The translations under genes were made by a program, and so were the position numbers. Below, one piece after another: positions 1 to 7,983 of a stretch of 45,118 nt of DNA (position 1 is its first letter; each line of letters begins with the position of its first letter). Source of the DNA: Alcaligenaceae bacterium (GTDB lineage Bacteria; Pseudomonadota; Gammaproteobacteria; Burkholderiales; Burkholderiaceae_B); NCBI GenBank assembly GCA_029265795.1, contig JAJUGV010000013.1, forward strand, positions 1 through 45,118, given 5' to 3'. The notes beneath the pieces were generated by a model. That model was not told the origin of the DNA, ran no database searches, and was given only the letters and a program-made list of their open reading frames with translations.

Positions 1-242
1 ACGAAGGCTTCACGAAGCTGCTGTTCGATGCAGAAACTGGCCGCATATTGGGTGGGGGCATTGTCGGCACCCATGCCGGTGACCTTATCAGTGAGGTTGT
101 ACTGGCGGTCGAAATGGGCGCAGACGCAGTGGATATCGGCAAGACGATCCATCCGCATCCCACGCTTGGAGAGTCTGTCGGCATGGCTGCAGAGGTGGCT
201 CGCGGAACCTGCACAGACTTGCCACCACAGCGTAGAAAGTAG
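1..242 (+). CDS. lpdA: Dihydrolipoyl dehydrogenase (E3), C-terminal end, partial
   Basis: The reading frame enters from the left edge (codons begin at base 3) and stops at 240-242. The roughly 79 residues visible are the dimerisation domain of the FAD-dependent pyridine nucleotide-disulfide oxidoreductases. They carry the HPHPTLGES segment, which contains the His and Glu that act as the active-site base in the partner subunit, and the GTCTDLPP tail typical of E3. The enzyme reoxidises dihydrolipoyl groups of the 2-oxoglutarate or pyruvate dehydrogenase complexes with NAD+. In Burkholderiales this copy usually closes an odhA-odhB-odhL operon, but the upstream genes are outside the window, so which complex it serves is inferred. 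A hairpin 46 bases after the stop probably ends the transcript. Confidence 0.93.
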   Translation, partial: EGFTKLLFDAETGRILGGGIVGTHAGDLISEVVLAVEMGADAVDIGKTIHPHPTLGESVGMAAEVARGTCTDLPPQRRK

Positions 243-287
243 GTCGCGAAGCCTCCAGCCCTTCCGACTTTGCTGCATATCGACCGA

Positions 288-316
288 GCCGCCGGCAGCC
301 TTGCGTTGCCGGCGGC
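288..316 (+). terminator. GC-rich hairpin after lpdA
   Basis: A perfect 10-bp stem (288-297 pairing with 307-316, GCCGCCGGCA/TGCCGGCGGC) encloses a 9-base loop and is followed by the T-rich run TTACTATTTG. It sits 46 bases after the lpdA stop, so it probably terminates the lpdA transcript. The T-tract is imperfect, so efficiency is uncertain. The rest of the 243-416 gap shows no further structure or gene. Confidence 0.6.
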
Positions 317-416
317 TTACTATTTGATCATTTAGTGATACATTCGGTATGAATTTACGCGCCGGATGTTGCCGTTCATGGTCTCCGGGTATTTTGTTTC
401 AATGTTGCTCCGAGCC

Positions 417-1070
417 ATGGACCACGACACACTCAAGCAGCGCCATCGGGCGCTACGGGACACCTATCCCCCGGACCTCAATTTGCGCATTCATCGCGCT
501 CTTAGCTGGTGGCAGCGTGCCCTTCAGGCCCACGACCTCGACGGCCGCTATATCTTTCTGTGGATTGCTTTCAATGCTGCGTATGCCACAGAGATCCAGG
601 AAAACTATCGCCTCTCCGAACAGGCGACCTTCCGCAGTTTTCTTGAAAAGCTCTGCGCTCTGGATGACGAAAAGCAGATCGATGCCCTGGTATGGCAAGA
701 ATTTTCCAACAACATCCGGGTTCTGCTCGACACGCCCTACGTATTTCAAAGCTTCTGGGACTGGCAAAGCGGAAAGATCAGCAAAGAAGACTGGCAAGAC
801 CGCTTTGAGCGTGGCAAAAAGCAGGCGCATCAGGCCCTTGCAAGCAGTGATACGCCACGCCTGCTAGGGGTGGTTTTCAATCGCCTTTATACGCTGCGCA
901 ATCAACTCATGCACGGCGGCGCCACCTGGAATAGCGGCGTGAACCGCAAGCAGCTGCGCGACTGTACCGATCTTCTCGGCAAGCTCGTGCCCATTCTGAT
1001 CCACCTGATGCTGGAGAACCCCAACACGCTGTGGGGCACTGCCTGCTATCCGGTCGTCCAGGCAGAGTGA
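417..1070 (+). CDS. HEPN-domain protein with R-x4-H motif, putative RNase
   Basis: This is a 217-residue, mostly helical protein of unknown specific function. Near its C-terminus it has RNQLMHGG (Arg161 to His166), the R-x4-6-H motif of HEPN domains, which in many families forms a metal-independent RNase site at a dimer interface. An aromatic helix around residues 44-57 (YIFLWIAFNAAYA) resembles a helix common in Apea-type HEPN proteins. The frame is open from 366 and also has ATGs at 378 and 402. The ATG at 417 is chosen because the domain begins there and the upstream residues look non-native; no start has a convincing ribosome binding site. It is followed after 81 bases by a zinc-ribbon gene and two GTPase genes on the same strand, suggesting one functional cassette. 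It has no obvious link to lpdA. The HEPN assignment is fairly sure, the RNase activity is inferred. Confidence 0.7.
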   Translation: MDHDTLKQRHRALRDTYPPDLNLRIHRALSWWQRALQAHDLDGRYIFLWIAFNAAYATEIQENYRLSEQATFRSFLEKLCALDDEKQIDALVWQEFSNNIRVLLDTPYVFQSFWDWQSGKISKEDWQDRFERGKKQAHQALASSDTPRLLGVVFNRLYTLRNQLMHGGATWNSGVNRKQLRDCTDLLGKLVPILIHLMLENPNTLWGTACYPVVQAE

Positions 1071-1076
1071 TCGTCC

Positions 1077-1093
1077 GCGACACGGAATGTCGC
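1077..1093 (+). other. Small hairpin after the HEPN gene
   Basis: A perfect 6-bp stem (GCGACA 1077-1082 with TGTCGC 1088-1093) with a 5-base loop begins 6 bases after the HEPN gene stop. No T-run follows, so it is unlikely to be a complete intrinsic terminator. It could be an RNA processing or stability element, or chance. Confidence 0.3.
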
Positions 1094-1141
1094 ACAGGCC
1101 GGCGAAACTAAGGGTCAGGCGCTAAACAAAGCCTTTTTGCT

Positions 1142-1146
1142 AGGAG
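1142..1146 (+). promoter_or_regulatory. Ribosome binding site of the zinc-ribbon gene
   Basis: AGGAG lies 5 bases before the ATG at 1152. This decides the start against the upstream in-frame TTG at 1137, which would place the Shine-Dalgarno inside the coding region. Confidence 0.6.
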
Positions 1147-1151
1147 ACAAC

Positions 1152-1334
1152 ATGCCTGTGCCGCCCAAGCCCTTTACTCAGGAGTGCTCAAAATGCGGTT
1201 GGAAGCATACGGTGCGGCCCGTGTCCGATGTGCTGCTGATACCCGTTCGTTGTCCTCGCTGCGACAACCCCGACCTGATCAGACGCAGGCCTAGTTATTT
1301 TGAGCAGGTCTGGAGCAAATTAATCGGCAAATAA
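1152..1334 (+). CDS. Small double-CxxC zinc-ribbon protein
   Basis: This 60-residue protein has two CxxC pairs, CSKC (residues 12-15) and CPRC (34-37). The spacing fits a single zinc ribbon, with a basic, aromatic C-terminal tail (RRRPSYFEQVWSKLIGK). No enzyme domain is visible. The start at 1152 is supported by AGGAG 5 bases upstream. The gene ends 11 bases before the GTG of the first GTPase, so the two are almost certainly co-transcribed and may be translationally coupled. Zinc ribbons of this size often mediate protein-protein or nucleic-acid contacts, and a role as adaptor for the GTPases is inference. I do not recognise a named family. Confidence 0.7.
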   Translation: MPVPPKPFTQECSKCGWKHTVRPVSDVLLIPVRCPRCDNPDLIRRRPSYFEQVWSKLIGK

Positions 1335-1345
1335 GGAAGAAGAAA

Positions 1346-2482
1346 GTGGAAAAACTGGATAAGCAGTTTGAAGAGCAGTTCGAAGCGGAACTGGCCAAGG
1401 TGACCCGGCCAAACCTCATGATTGTCGGCGGCACTGGGGTCGGTAAAAGCAGCTTGATCAATTACATATTTGGCAAGGCAGTCGCGAAGACGGGCACAGG
1501 CGAGCCGATCACTAGGGGGGTAGAGCGTTACTCCGACCCGAAGGTGCCTCTCAATATCTTCGATACGGAGGGCTACGAGATCGCGGACGGCGAAATCTCC
1601 ACGGCAAACTTCCAGACTCGAATCCTTCCGGAGATCAGGAAACGCCGGCACGATGCGTTGGAAGAGCAGATCCACCTGATCTGGTACTGCCTTTCGGTGG
1701 GTAATCACCGTATCACTGATTTCGATCTGGACAATCTGCGCCTGCTTTCGGAAGAACACAAGCTGCCGATTGCGATTGTTCTGACGCAATGCGATACGGA
1801 AGCCGTAGATGATGATGGGAACGGTGTCACTTCGCAGGAATTCCGCCGGGTGCTCAAGGCCGCCGGTCTTTCGTTTCCCGTATTTGACACGTGCTCGGAC
1901 AATCCGAACCGCGATCCCGAGCTTGAGCTGGATCTCGAAAAATTGCTCGAATGGTCAGCGCAGGCGCTGGATGACGAGGCGCTCCGAGCATCCTTTGTGG
2001 GGGCACAACTTGCTTCCTTGCCGTTAAAGCGCAAGGAGGCGATGAAAGTCATATCGGCATATTCCGCTACCACAGCGGCCAGTGCCGGGCTGAATCCCGT
2101 TCCTATGTCGGACGCGTTGTTAATCGTCCCGCAGCAGATCGCAATGGCCGCGTCACTGGCAAAGATTTATGGTTTTGGTGCAATGGAAGCCTCGGTGATG
2201 AGCCTGCTGAAAGGTCAATTGGTGACGCTGGTTGGGCGTCAGGTAGCGGCCAGTCTGACCAAATTCGTCCCAATTCTGGGGCAGTTAATCAATGCCGGCG
2301 TAGCGGCCGCCATCACGGGGGGCATTGGCTGGGCACTCACGCAAGCATACGAGAGCGCACTGAGGAACTACCTGGAAACCGGCGAAGCCCCCGACTGGGC
2401 GAAGCTGCTTTCCCATGACATGTTCATGCAGGCGGTCAAGGCCGGCATGAGCCGTGTCGCCAAGGCCGAAGCCGAAGTTTGA
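1346..2482 (+). CDS. P-loop GTPase with DUF697-like hydrophobic C-terminal domain
   Basis: This 378-residue protein opens with a TrmE-Era-EngA-like GTPase domain: Walker A/G1 GGTGVGKSS (28-36), G3 DTEG (73-76), and a G4 motif TQCD (147-150) in place of NKxD. Residues about 235-335 form a hydrophobic, glycine/alanine-rich helical domain with a PVPMSDA segment and an IYGFG segment, matching the DUF697 (YcjF/IIGP-like) pattern. This suggests membrane association or insertion. The GTG start at 1346 is preceded by AAGGAAGAAG. The gene sits 11 bases after the zinc-ribbon gene and 14 bases before the GTG of the second GTPase. No exact named orthologue is recognised. GTP binding is well supported by motifs; cellular role is unknown, with membrane stress or defence as possibilities. 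Confidence 0.8.
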   Translation: MEKLDKQFEEQFEAELAKVTRPNLMIVGGTGVGKSSLINYIFGKAVAKTGTGEPITRGVERYSDPKVPLNIFDTEGYEIADGEISTANFQTRILPEIRKRRHDALEEQIHLIWYCLSVGNHRITDFDLDNLRLLSEEHKLPIAIVLTQCDTEAVDDDGNGVTSQEFRRVLKAAGLSFPVFDTCSDNPNRDPELELDLEKLLEWSAQALDDEALRASFVGAQLASLPLKRKEAMKVISAYSATTAASAGLNPVPMSDALLIVPQQIAMAASLAKIYGFGAMEASVMSLLKGQLVTLVGRQVAASLTKFVPILGQLINAGVAAAITGGIGWALTQAYESALRNYLETGEAPDWAKLLSHDMFMQAVKAGMSRVAKAEAEV

Positions 2483-2496
2483 GAAGGGAAGCGCAA

Positions 2497-3600
2497 GTGA
2501 GTCAACTTCCCATCAATATCGTGGTTCTGGGTAAAAGCGGCACCGGCAAGAGCAGCTTGTGCAACTACCTTTTCGAACGTCCGGGCTACTTCAAAACAGG
2601 TGCCGGCAAGCCGGTAACGTCTTGGGAAGAGAACTTCCAGGCCTTCTCGTTTGACTATAACGGGCACCTTTTAAATGTCTTTGATAGTGTGGGCCTGGAA
2701 CCTGACAACTATCTTGAATGGTTGAGGCGGTTCGAACAGTTCGTCGACGACAGACAGCAGAAGGCCGAGGAGCCAGAAGAATGGGTTCACGGCGCCTTCT
2801 ATGTCGTCAATGCCAACTCTGCGCGAATTGAGCCGGTCGACCGAGCACTGATTGAGCTATTGCTTGATCTGCGCATACCGCTGCAGGTCATCCTCACCAA
2901 CGCCGATGTGGCCGGTGATAAGGTGGCGGCGCTACAAGCTGAAATCGGCCGGCTGTTCCCAGGTGTGCCCGCTACACCAGCTTGTTCAGTCGGTATTCGA
3001 AAGCGGGGAGGGCAATCGACCCAACCCTTTGGCCGCGATGATATTTTGCGCTTGTATGTGCAGCAATCGCACCAATACCTTAGCACCCGCCTCGCGGTTC
3101 TGGCATGCGACCAAGTGCTGAAAACGCTAGATGACATGCACTCCAGGACGATCGGCGCCATCAAAGCGGCCGATCTCAGCGTGTTCAAGTTGTTCAGACA
3201 GGAGCTGGATGACATACTCAGCGTCGACTCTCTTGACGAAGCCTTCGGTGATGCCTTCGACAATCTGAGATCCTTCGACGACTACCTGGCGTCGTTTGGG
3301 TTCAATGGGAATTGGGAATTCAGTAATGAGTTCGATGAGGCGATGGACCACGCAATCGAAGGCTTCGAATCTGAGCTGATGGCGAAACTAGATAAGCTGG
3401 AGAGCGACTTTGAATTCGGCACGCTTTGGGACAAAACAAAAGCGATGGTGACGGCGGGGAAGATGCTGCTGACTCTGGAGAGTACGCTTATCGATTACAT
3501 GAACCAAGGCATTGAGCGCTTGGAAGGCAATGTGCGAAGCCTGCGGGCGAAGTACGCTGAGCCAAAAGAAGCGAGCAATGAATGGGGCTGGGCATCTTAG
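2497..3600 (+). CDS. Second P-loop GTPase with long helical C-terminal region
   Basis: This 367-residue protein carries Walker A GKSGTGKSS (12-20), a G3 motif DSVG (63-66) and a G4-like TNAD (134-137). A charged, predicted-helical region of about 180 residues follows and lacks the hydrophobic stretch of its neighbour. The GTG at 2497 is chosen over the overlapping TTG at 2479 because GAAGGGAAG lies just upstream and the core strand (INIVVLGKSG) begins soon after. It is only distantly similar to the preceding GTPase (same fold, different tail), which argues for a heteromeric partnership rather than a recent duplication. The gene ends 43 bases before folC. No named family is recognised; nucleotide binding is secure, function is not. 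Confidence 0.78.
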   Translation: MSQLPINIVVLGKSGTGKSSLCNYLFERPGYFKTGAGKPVTSWEENFQAFSFDYNGHLLNVFDSVGLEPDNYLEWLRRFEQFVDDRQQKAEEPEEWVHGAFYVVNANSARIEPVDRALIELLLDLRIPLQVILTNADVAGDKVAALQAEIGRLFPGVPATPACSVGIRKRGGQSTQPFGRDDILRLYVQQSHQYLSTRLAVLACDQVLKTLDDMHSRTIGAIKAADLSVFKLFRQELDDILSVDSLDEAFGDAFDNLRSFDDYLASFGFNGNWEFSNEFDEAMDHAIEGFESELMAKLDKLESDFEFGTLWDKTKAMVTAGKMLLTLESTLIDYMNQGIERLEGNVRSLRAKYAEPKEASNEWGWAS

Positions 3601-3604
3601 GGTC

Positions 3605-3610
3605 TACAAT
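3605..3610 (+). promoter_or_regulatory. Possible -10 element ahead of folC
   Basis: TACAAT lies 33 bases before the folC ATG, just after the GTPase stop. No good -35 hexamer is visible at the right spacing, so this is a weak call. It would let folC be expressed independently of the cassette. Confidence 0.3.
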
Positions 3611-3643
3611 AGCGCCTCTACGCTGTTTTCCCTGAGTTTCGTC

Positions 3644-5068
3644 ATGCCAGCCCTCACGCCCGCTTCCCCTCTGCCACAGTGGCTTTCCTACCTCGAGACC
3701 CTTCACCCCACAGCCATTGACATGGGATTGGGCCGCATCACAGAAGTCGCAAAGCGACTGAACCTGACGCTGCCTTGCGTGCGGATCACTGTGGGCGGCA
3801 CGAATGGCAAGGGCTCCACCTGCGCCATGCTGGAAGCGATCTACCTGGCGGCCGGCTACAAGGTGGGTACCTATACGTCGCCACATCTGGTGCACTACAA
3901 CGAGCGCATCCGTCTCAATGGTGAACAAGCTGACGATGCCGGCATCACAGAGCAATTTGCGCGCATTGACGCCGCGCGCGGTGATATCACCTTAAGCTAT
4001 TTCGAGTTTTCCACGCTTGCCGCCATGCTGCTTTTTGAAGCCCGCGGTGTCGATGTCGCGATACTCGAAATTGGGTTGGGTGGCCGGCTGGATGCCGTCA
4101 ATATGGTAGACGCCGACTGTGCCATCGTCACCAGTGTGGATCTGGATCACCAGGAATACTTAGGCACCGATAGAGAGCAGGTGGGCTGGGAGAAAGCTCA
4201 TATTTTCCGTAAGGGCCGTCCTGCTATTTGTGCGGATCCCGTTCCCCCACAGAAACTAGTCGATTATGCCGGCAGCATAGGGGCGGATCTCTGGTTGTTC
4301 GGGCGCGATTTCAATTACTCGGGTGACCGCCTGCAGTGGTCTTACGGCGGGCGTACGCAGCGTCGCAGCAGCTTGGCTTATCCCGCCCTGAGGGGGGCCA
4401 ACCAGTTACTGAACGCCTCGGCCGCACTAGCCGCCATCGAAGCCCTGCGCAGCAGTCTGGCTGTCCCGCAGCAAGCGGTACGGCTGGGGCTTTCTCGGGT
4501 GGAATTGCCGGGCCGTATGCAGATTCTGCCCGGTCTGCCCACTATCGTTCTGGATGTCGCCCATAATCCGCACGCAGCAGGAGCATTGGGGCAAAGCCTG
4601 GATGCCATGCAATCTTATCCTTCCACGCACGCAGTGGTGGGTATGTACGCAGATAAAGATGTGGAAAATGTCGTGCGGCGCATGGCCTCGCGTATCACAC
4701 ACTGGCATTGCGCTTCATTAGAGGGCCCGCGGGGCTTGTCTGCACAAGCGCTGGCAGACATCGTGCGCAAGGTGCTGGCCGAACGTTCCGCAAGTGCGCA
4801 GGAGCAGGGCGCGCAAAGCGGCGGCTCGACCGATGCCATTGTCGTGCCTGCGGGTGACGCAGGGGCGGGTTCTCCCACACCCTCTGTTAAGCCTGCGGTG
4901 CGGCCCGTACAGCAGCGCCGCGAGGCGGAGGTCAACTGTTGGCCGGACCCGGTCAGCGCCTTCCAAGAGGCCAGGAAGCAGGTCGGTGACAATGATAGAA
5001 TTGTGGTGTTCGGCTCCTTCTCCACGGTCGGTCCGGTGCTCAGTGCTCTCGGCCGTGACGCCTATTGA
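3644..5068 (+). CDS. folC: Bifunctional folylpolyglutamate/dihydrofolate synthase
   Basis: This Mur-ligase-family enzyme adds L-glutamate to dihydropteroate and to folates using ATP, in the cytoplasm. The 474-residue protein has the ATP-binding loop VGGTNGKGST (50-59), the following TYTSPHL and NERIR segments of FolC, and the C-terminal-domain motif DVAHNPHA. The open frame extends back to 3512 inside the GTPase gene; the ATG at 3644 is chosen because it lies outside that gene and matches the usual N-terminus. Just after an ADIVRKVLAE helix there is a low-complexity Gly/Ala/Pro/Gln-rich insert of roughly 50 residues, absent from typical FolC. It heads the conserved folC-SPOR-cvpA-purF order; the usual upstream neighbour accD is not here. 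Confidence 0.93.
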   Translation: MPALTPASPLPQWLSYLETLHPTAIDMGLGRITEVAKRLNLTLPCVRITVGGTNGKGSTCAMLEAIYLAAGYKVGTYTSPHLVHYNERIRLNGEQADDAGITEQFARIDAARGDITLSYFEFSTLAAMLLFEARGVDVAILEIGLGGRLDAVNMVDADCAIVTSVDLDHQEYLGTDREQVGWEKAHIFRKGRPAICADPVPPQKLVDYAGSIGADLWLFGRDFNYSGDRLQWSYGGRTQRRSSLAYPALRGANQLLNASAALAAIEALRSSLAVPQQAVRLGLSRVELPGRMQILPGLPTIVLDVAHNPHAAGALGQSLDAMQSYPSTHAVVGMYADKDVENVVRRMASRITHWHCASLEGPRGLSAQALADIVRKVLAERSASAQEQGAQSGGSTDAIVVPAGDAGAGSPTPSVKPAVRPVQQRREAEVNCWPDPVSAFQEARKQVGDNDRIVVFGSFSTVGPVLSALGRDAY

Positions 5069-5113
5069 TCCGGGCAATGCCCGTAGTTTCAGACACTCGA
5101 GGTCTTAGCGTCC

Positions 5114-5884
5114 ATGGGATTGTTTTCGCGCAAAGAGTCCTCCGGCAATACTGGCCGGCGCACTAACTCACGGACGAGCAGCGAAGCCCAGGCTGCCGAG
5201 CTCCGGGTACGTGCGCGCCGTCGTCTTATCGGTGCGTTGGTACTGGTGCTTACGGCTGTCATTTTCGTTCCCATGCTGTTCGATTCGCCGCCCGAAGAAG
5301 AGCTTCCCGCTCCGGTGGTTCTGCCGGACGCCATCCCGCCTATGCCGCAGGAACCCCAAGTCGCGCTGGCGCCCGAGTCTGCGGGCGCGGCGGCCGACAG
5401 CGGTTCGATCCAGCAGCCTCAGCCCGTCGAGCCGGCGCCGACGGCGCCCGCCGAAGCACCGGTTCCTGAGCCCGAACCGGAGGCGCCTTCAGCCCCGGCA
5501 TCCAAGCCTGAAGCACCGTCTGCACCGGCTGAATCGCAAGAGCCCAAGCCGGCGCCGCCTAAACCGGCTGCGCAAGAGCCTGCTCGCACTGACGACGGCT
5601 CCGTCGCCTTGGCGCTGCTTGAAGGGCGCCAGCCTGCCGCTCCGTCTTCAGGCAATTTTGTATTGCAAGTGGCCGCATATACCACTGAGTCTGATGCCCA
5701 AGTGCGCCGCGATAAGCTCGCGGCTGCCGGGGTGACCAATGCCTATGTCGAAAACGCGGTTGCCAACGGCAAGACCGCTTACCGCTTGCGCGTCGGTCCG
5801 TTTCCCACGCGCGAGGCGGCAGAGGCGGCGCAGGCCCGCTTGCGCCAGCTTGGCTACAACAACGGTTTGATTTTCACTAAGTGA
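5114..5884 (+). CDS. SPOR-domain cell-division protein, DedD-like
   Basis: This 256-residue inner-membrane protein has a short basic cytoplasmic tail, one membrane segment (about 38-55), a long Pro/Ala/Glu-rich periplasmic linker (about 58-175) and a C-terminal SPOR domain (about 179-256). SPOR domains bind septal peptidoglycan stripped of stem peptides and place proteins at the division site. Its position between folC and cvpA matches dedD in E. coli and SPOR genes in Bordetella. Its stop overlaps the cvpA GTG start in a GTGA tetranucleotide, indicating translational coupling. The linker's proline-rich low-complexity sequence is usual for this class. Confidence 0.88.
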   Translation: MGLFSRKESSGNTGRRTNSRTSSEAQAAELRVRARRRLIGALVLVLTAVIFVPMLFDSPPEEELPAPVVLPDAIPPMPQEPQVALAPESAGAAADSGSIQQPQPVEPAPTAPAEAPVPEPEPEAPSAPASKPEAPSAPAESQEPKPAPPKPAAQEPARTDDGSVALALLEGRQPAAPSSGNFVLQVAAYTTESDAQVRRDKLAAAGVTNAYVENAVANGKTAYRLRVGPFPTREAAEAAQARLRQLGYNNGLIFTK

Positions 5885-6387
5885 CCGGCTTCGATTACAT
5901 CGTGCTGACCATACTGGGCGTCTCGGCCCTGCTCGGCATGATACGCGGGCTTATCAAAGAAGTGCTTTCGCTGGTCGCCTTTGTGGTCGCAATCGGGGCA
6001 GCAGTATGGTGGGGCGGTGCCATTGCGGGTTCGCTCTCGGGTCTGATTGCCAATGATTTTTTGCGGGCGGCAGCAGGCTACGGCGGGGTGTTTATCGCTG
6101 TGCTGCTATTGGTGGGTCTGCTGAATGTGACTCTTTCGGGGCTGATTGCGCGCACCGGTCTGTCACCCGCCGACCACGGTTTGGGTGCGGTGTTTGGTTT
6201 GGCGCGTGGAGCCCTTATCGTTTTTGTGCTGGTGGGCTTAGCCGGATATACAGAGCTGCCCCAAGAAAAATGGTGGAAGGAGGCCAGGCTGTCCGGTGCA
6301 GTGATCGCTGCGATTCAACAGTCGAAGGCCATTCTTCCTTCTGCCTTGTCGTCCTGGCTGCCGGAAACATGGGGTAGCCAAAGTTAA
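5881..6387 (+). CDS. cvpA: CvpA family membrane protein
   Basis: This 168-residue integral membrane protein has about four hydrophobic helices and the typical CvpA start (FDYIVLTILGVSALLGMIRG). In E. coli CvpA is needed for colicin V production and tolerance of some envelope stresses; its molecular function is unsettled. The GTG start at 5881 overlaps the preceding stop by four bases and matches the family N-terminus. The order cvpA-purF is widely conserved in proteobacteria, so co-transcription with purF is likely across the 76-base gap. Confidence 0.9.
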   Translation: MTGFDYIVLTILGVSALLGMIRGLIKEVLSLVAFVVAIGAAVWWGGAIAGSLSGLIANDFLRAAAGYGGVFIAVLLLVGLLNVTLSGLIARTGLSPADHGLGAVFGLARGALIVFVLVGLAGYTELPQEKWWKEARLSGAVIAAIQQSKAILPSALSSWLPETWGSQS

Positions 6388-6463
6388 ATTTCTTCGCAGC
6401 CGTGTGCGTCAGTCGCGCGGCTCATAATCAGAGTCGATACACAGTCATTACAGGGACATCGAA

Positions 6464-7960
6464 ATGTGTGGAATCGTGGGGGTCGCGGCGACCGCCCCCG
6501 TCAATCAGTTGATTTATGACAGCCTGCTGTTACTACAGCATCGTGGCCAGGATGCCTCCGGCATTTCGACCTCGCATGACCAGTTTTTCAGCATGTACAA
6601 GGCGCATGGCTTGGTACGTGATGTGTTTCGTACTCGCAATATGCGTTCCCTGCCAGGCAGCTCCGGGTTAGGGCAGGTACGCTATCCCACTGCCGGCTCC
6701 AGTGACAGCGTAGACGAGGCTCAGCCGTTTTACGTGAATGCACCCTTTGGCATTATGTTCGTTCACAACGGCAACCTGACCAACTGGCGACAGTTGCGTG
6801 AAGAACTATTTAGTGTTGACCGCCGCCACATTAATACCAATTCCGATTCGGAAGTGCTGTTAAACGTCTTTGCTCACGAGCTGGATAAGGCGGCCGATGG
6901 GCGTTCGCTGGACGACGAGGCGGTGTATCAGGCGGTGGCCAATGTGCATGCACGCTGCCGTGGTGCCTATTCCGTCATCGCCCAAATCGCCAATTTCGGC
7001 ATGGTGGCATTCCGTGATCCGAATGGCATTCGCCCCCTGTGTATCGGCAGCAACGATACCGAACAGGGCGTCGAATGGATGGTGGCCTCCGAATCCGTCG
7101 CCTTGACCGGTTGCGGCTTCAGTCGGGTGCGGGATGTTGAGCCGGGTGAGGCCGTCATCATTGACCTGGATCGCAATCTGCGTAGCCGTCAGTGTGCGCA
7201 GTCGCCCGTGCTCACACCGTGCGTCTTCGAGTATGTGTATTTCGCACGTCCTGACAGTTTCATGGATGGGGTGTCGGTTTACAGCGCACGCCTACAGATG
7301 GGGGAATATCTGGGCAATAAAGTGGCGCGTTCGCTACGGCTTGGCGAAATCGACGTGGTCATGCCGATTCCCGACTCGGCCCGGCCGGCGGCGATGCAAC
7401 TTGCCTCGAAGCTCGACCTAACTTACCGGGAAGGCTTCATCAAGAACCGGTACGTGGGTCGAACCTTCATCATGCCTGGCCAGGCGGTACGCAAGAAGTC
7501 AGTACGCCAGAAGCTGAGCGCCATTGACATGGAGTTCCGCGGCAAGAACGTGTTGCTGGTGGACGACTCAATCGTACGCGGCACGACCAGCCGCGAAATC
7601 GTGGAAATGGCCCGGGCCGCCGGCGCCAACAAGGTGTTCTTTGCTTCCGCGGCACCGGCGGTTCGCTATCCGAATGTCTACGGTATCGATATGCCGACGC
7701 AGAGTGATCTGATTGCTCATGGCCGGGATACCGATCAGGTGGCGCGCGAAATCGGCGCTGATGGCCTGGTCTACCAGAATCTGGAAGATCTGGAGCAATC
7801 GATTCGTGACCTCAACCCCACGATTTCTCAGTTCGAGTCGTCCTGCTTCAGCGGGGAATATGTCACGGGCGATATTGACGCGGCCTATCTGGAACTGTTG
7901 GAGCGTACACGCGGCCGTCGTGCACCGGCCGGGGCCATGTCGCCCAAACACGAAGATTAG
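6464..7960 (+). CDS. purF: Amidophosphoribosyltransferase
   Basis: This enzyme catalyses the first committed step of purine synthesis, PRPP plus glutamine to 5-phosphoribosylamine. The 498-residue protein begins MCGIVGV, so Cys2 is the N-terminal glutaminase nucleophile after methionine removal. The C-terminal half has the PRPP-binding loop VLLVDDSIVRGTT (from residue 363). Length is normal for the Gram-negative type. It ends 24 bases before the convergent cation ATPase gene. In Bordetella-type genomes purF is usually followed by the sulfhydrylase gene metZ, so its right neighbour here differs. Confidence 0.96.
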   Translation: MCGIVGVAATAPVNQLIYDSLLLLQHRGQDASGISTSHDQFFSMYKAHGLVRDVFRTRNMRSLPGSSGLGQVRYPTAGSSDSVDEAQPFYVNAPFGIMFVHNGNLTNWRQLREELFSVDRRHINTNSDSEVLLNVFAHELDKAADGRSLDDEAVYQAVANVHARCRGAYSVIAQIANFGMVAFRDPNGIRPLCIGSNDTEQGVEWMVASESVALTGCGFSRVRDVEPGEAVIIDLDRNLRSRQCAQSPVLTPCVFEYVYFARPDSFMDGVSVYSARLQMGEYLGNKVARSLRLGEIDVVMPIPDSARPAAMQLASKLDLTYREGFIKNRYVGRTFIMPGQAVRKKSVRQKLSAIDMEFRGKNVLLVDDSIVRGTTSREIVEMARAAGANKVFFASAAPAVRYPNVYGIDMPTQSDLIAHGRDTDQVAREIGADGLVYQNLEDLEQSIRDLNPTISQFESSCFSGEYVTGDIDAAYLELLERTRGRRAPAGAMSPKHED

Positions 7961-7983
7961 GTTGCCGCCCACGTTTAAGCCCG

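Noticed and set aside
349-867. Open frame of 172 codons over the HEPN gene
   Set aside because: Out of frame with the HEPN reading, rich in Ser/Arg with no recognisable motif; the other frame carries the R-x4-H domain.
4615-5077. Several minus-strand open frames over the end of folC
   Set aside because: They mirror the low-complexity insert of FolC in a GC-rich gene and show no domain, start signal or partner.
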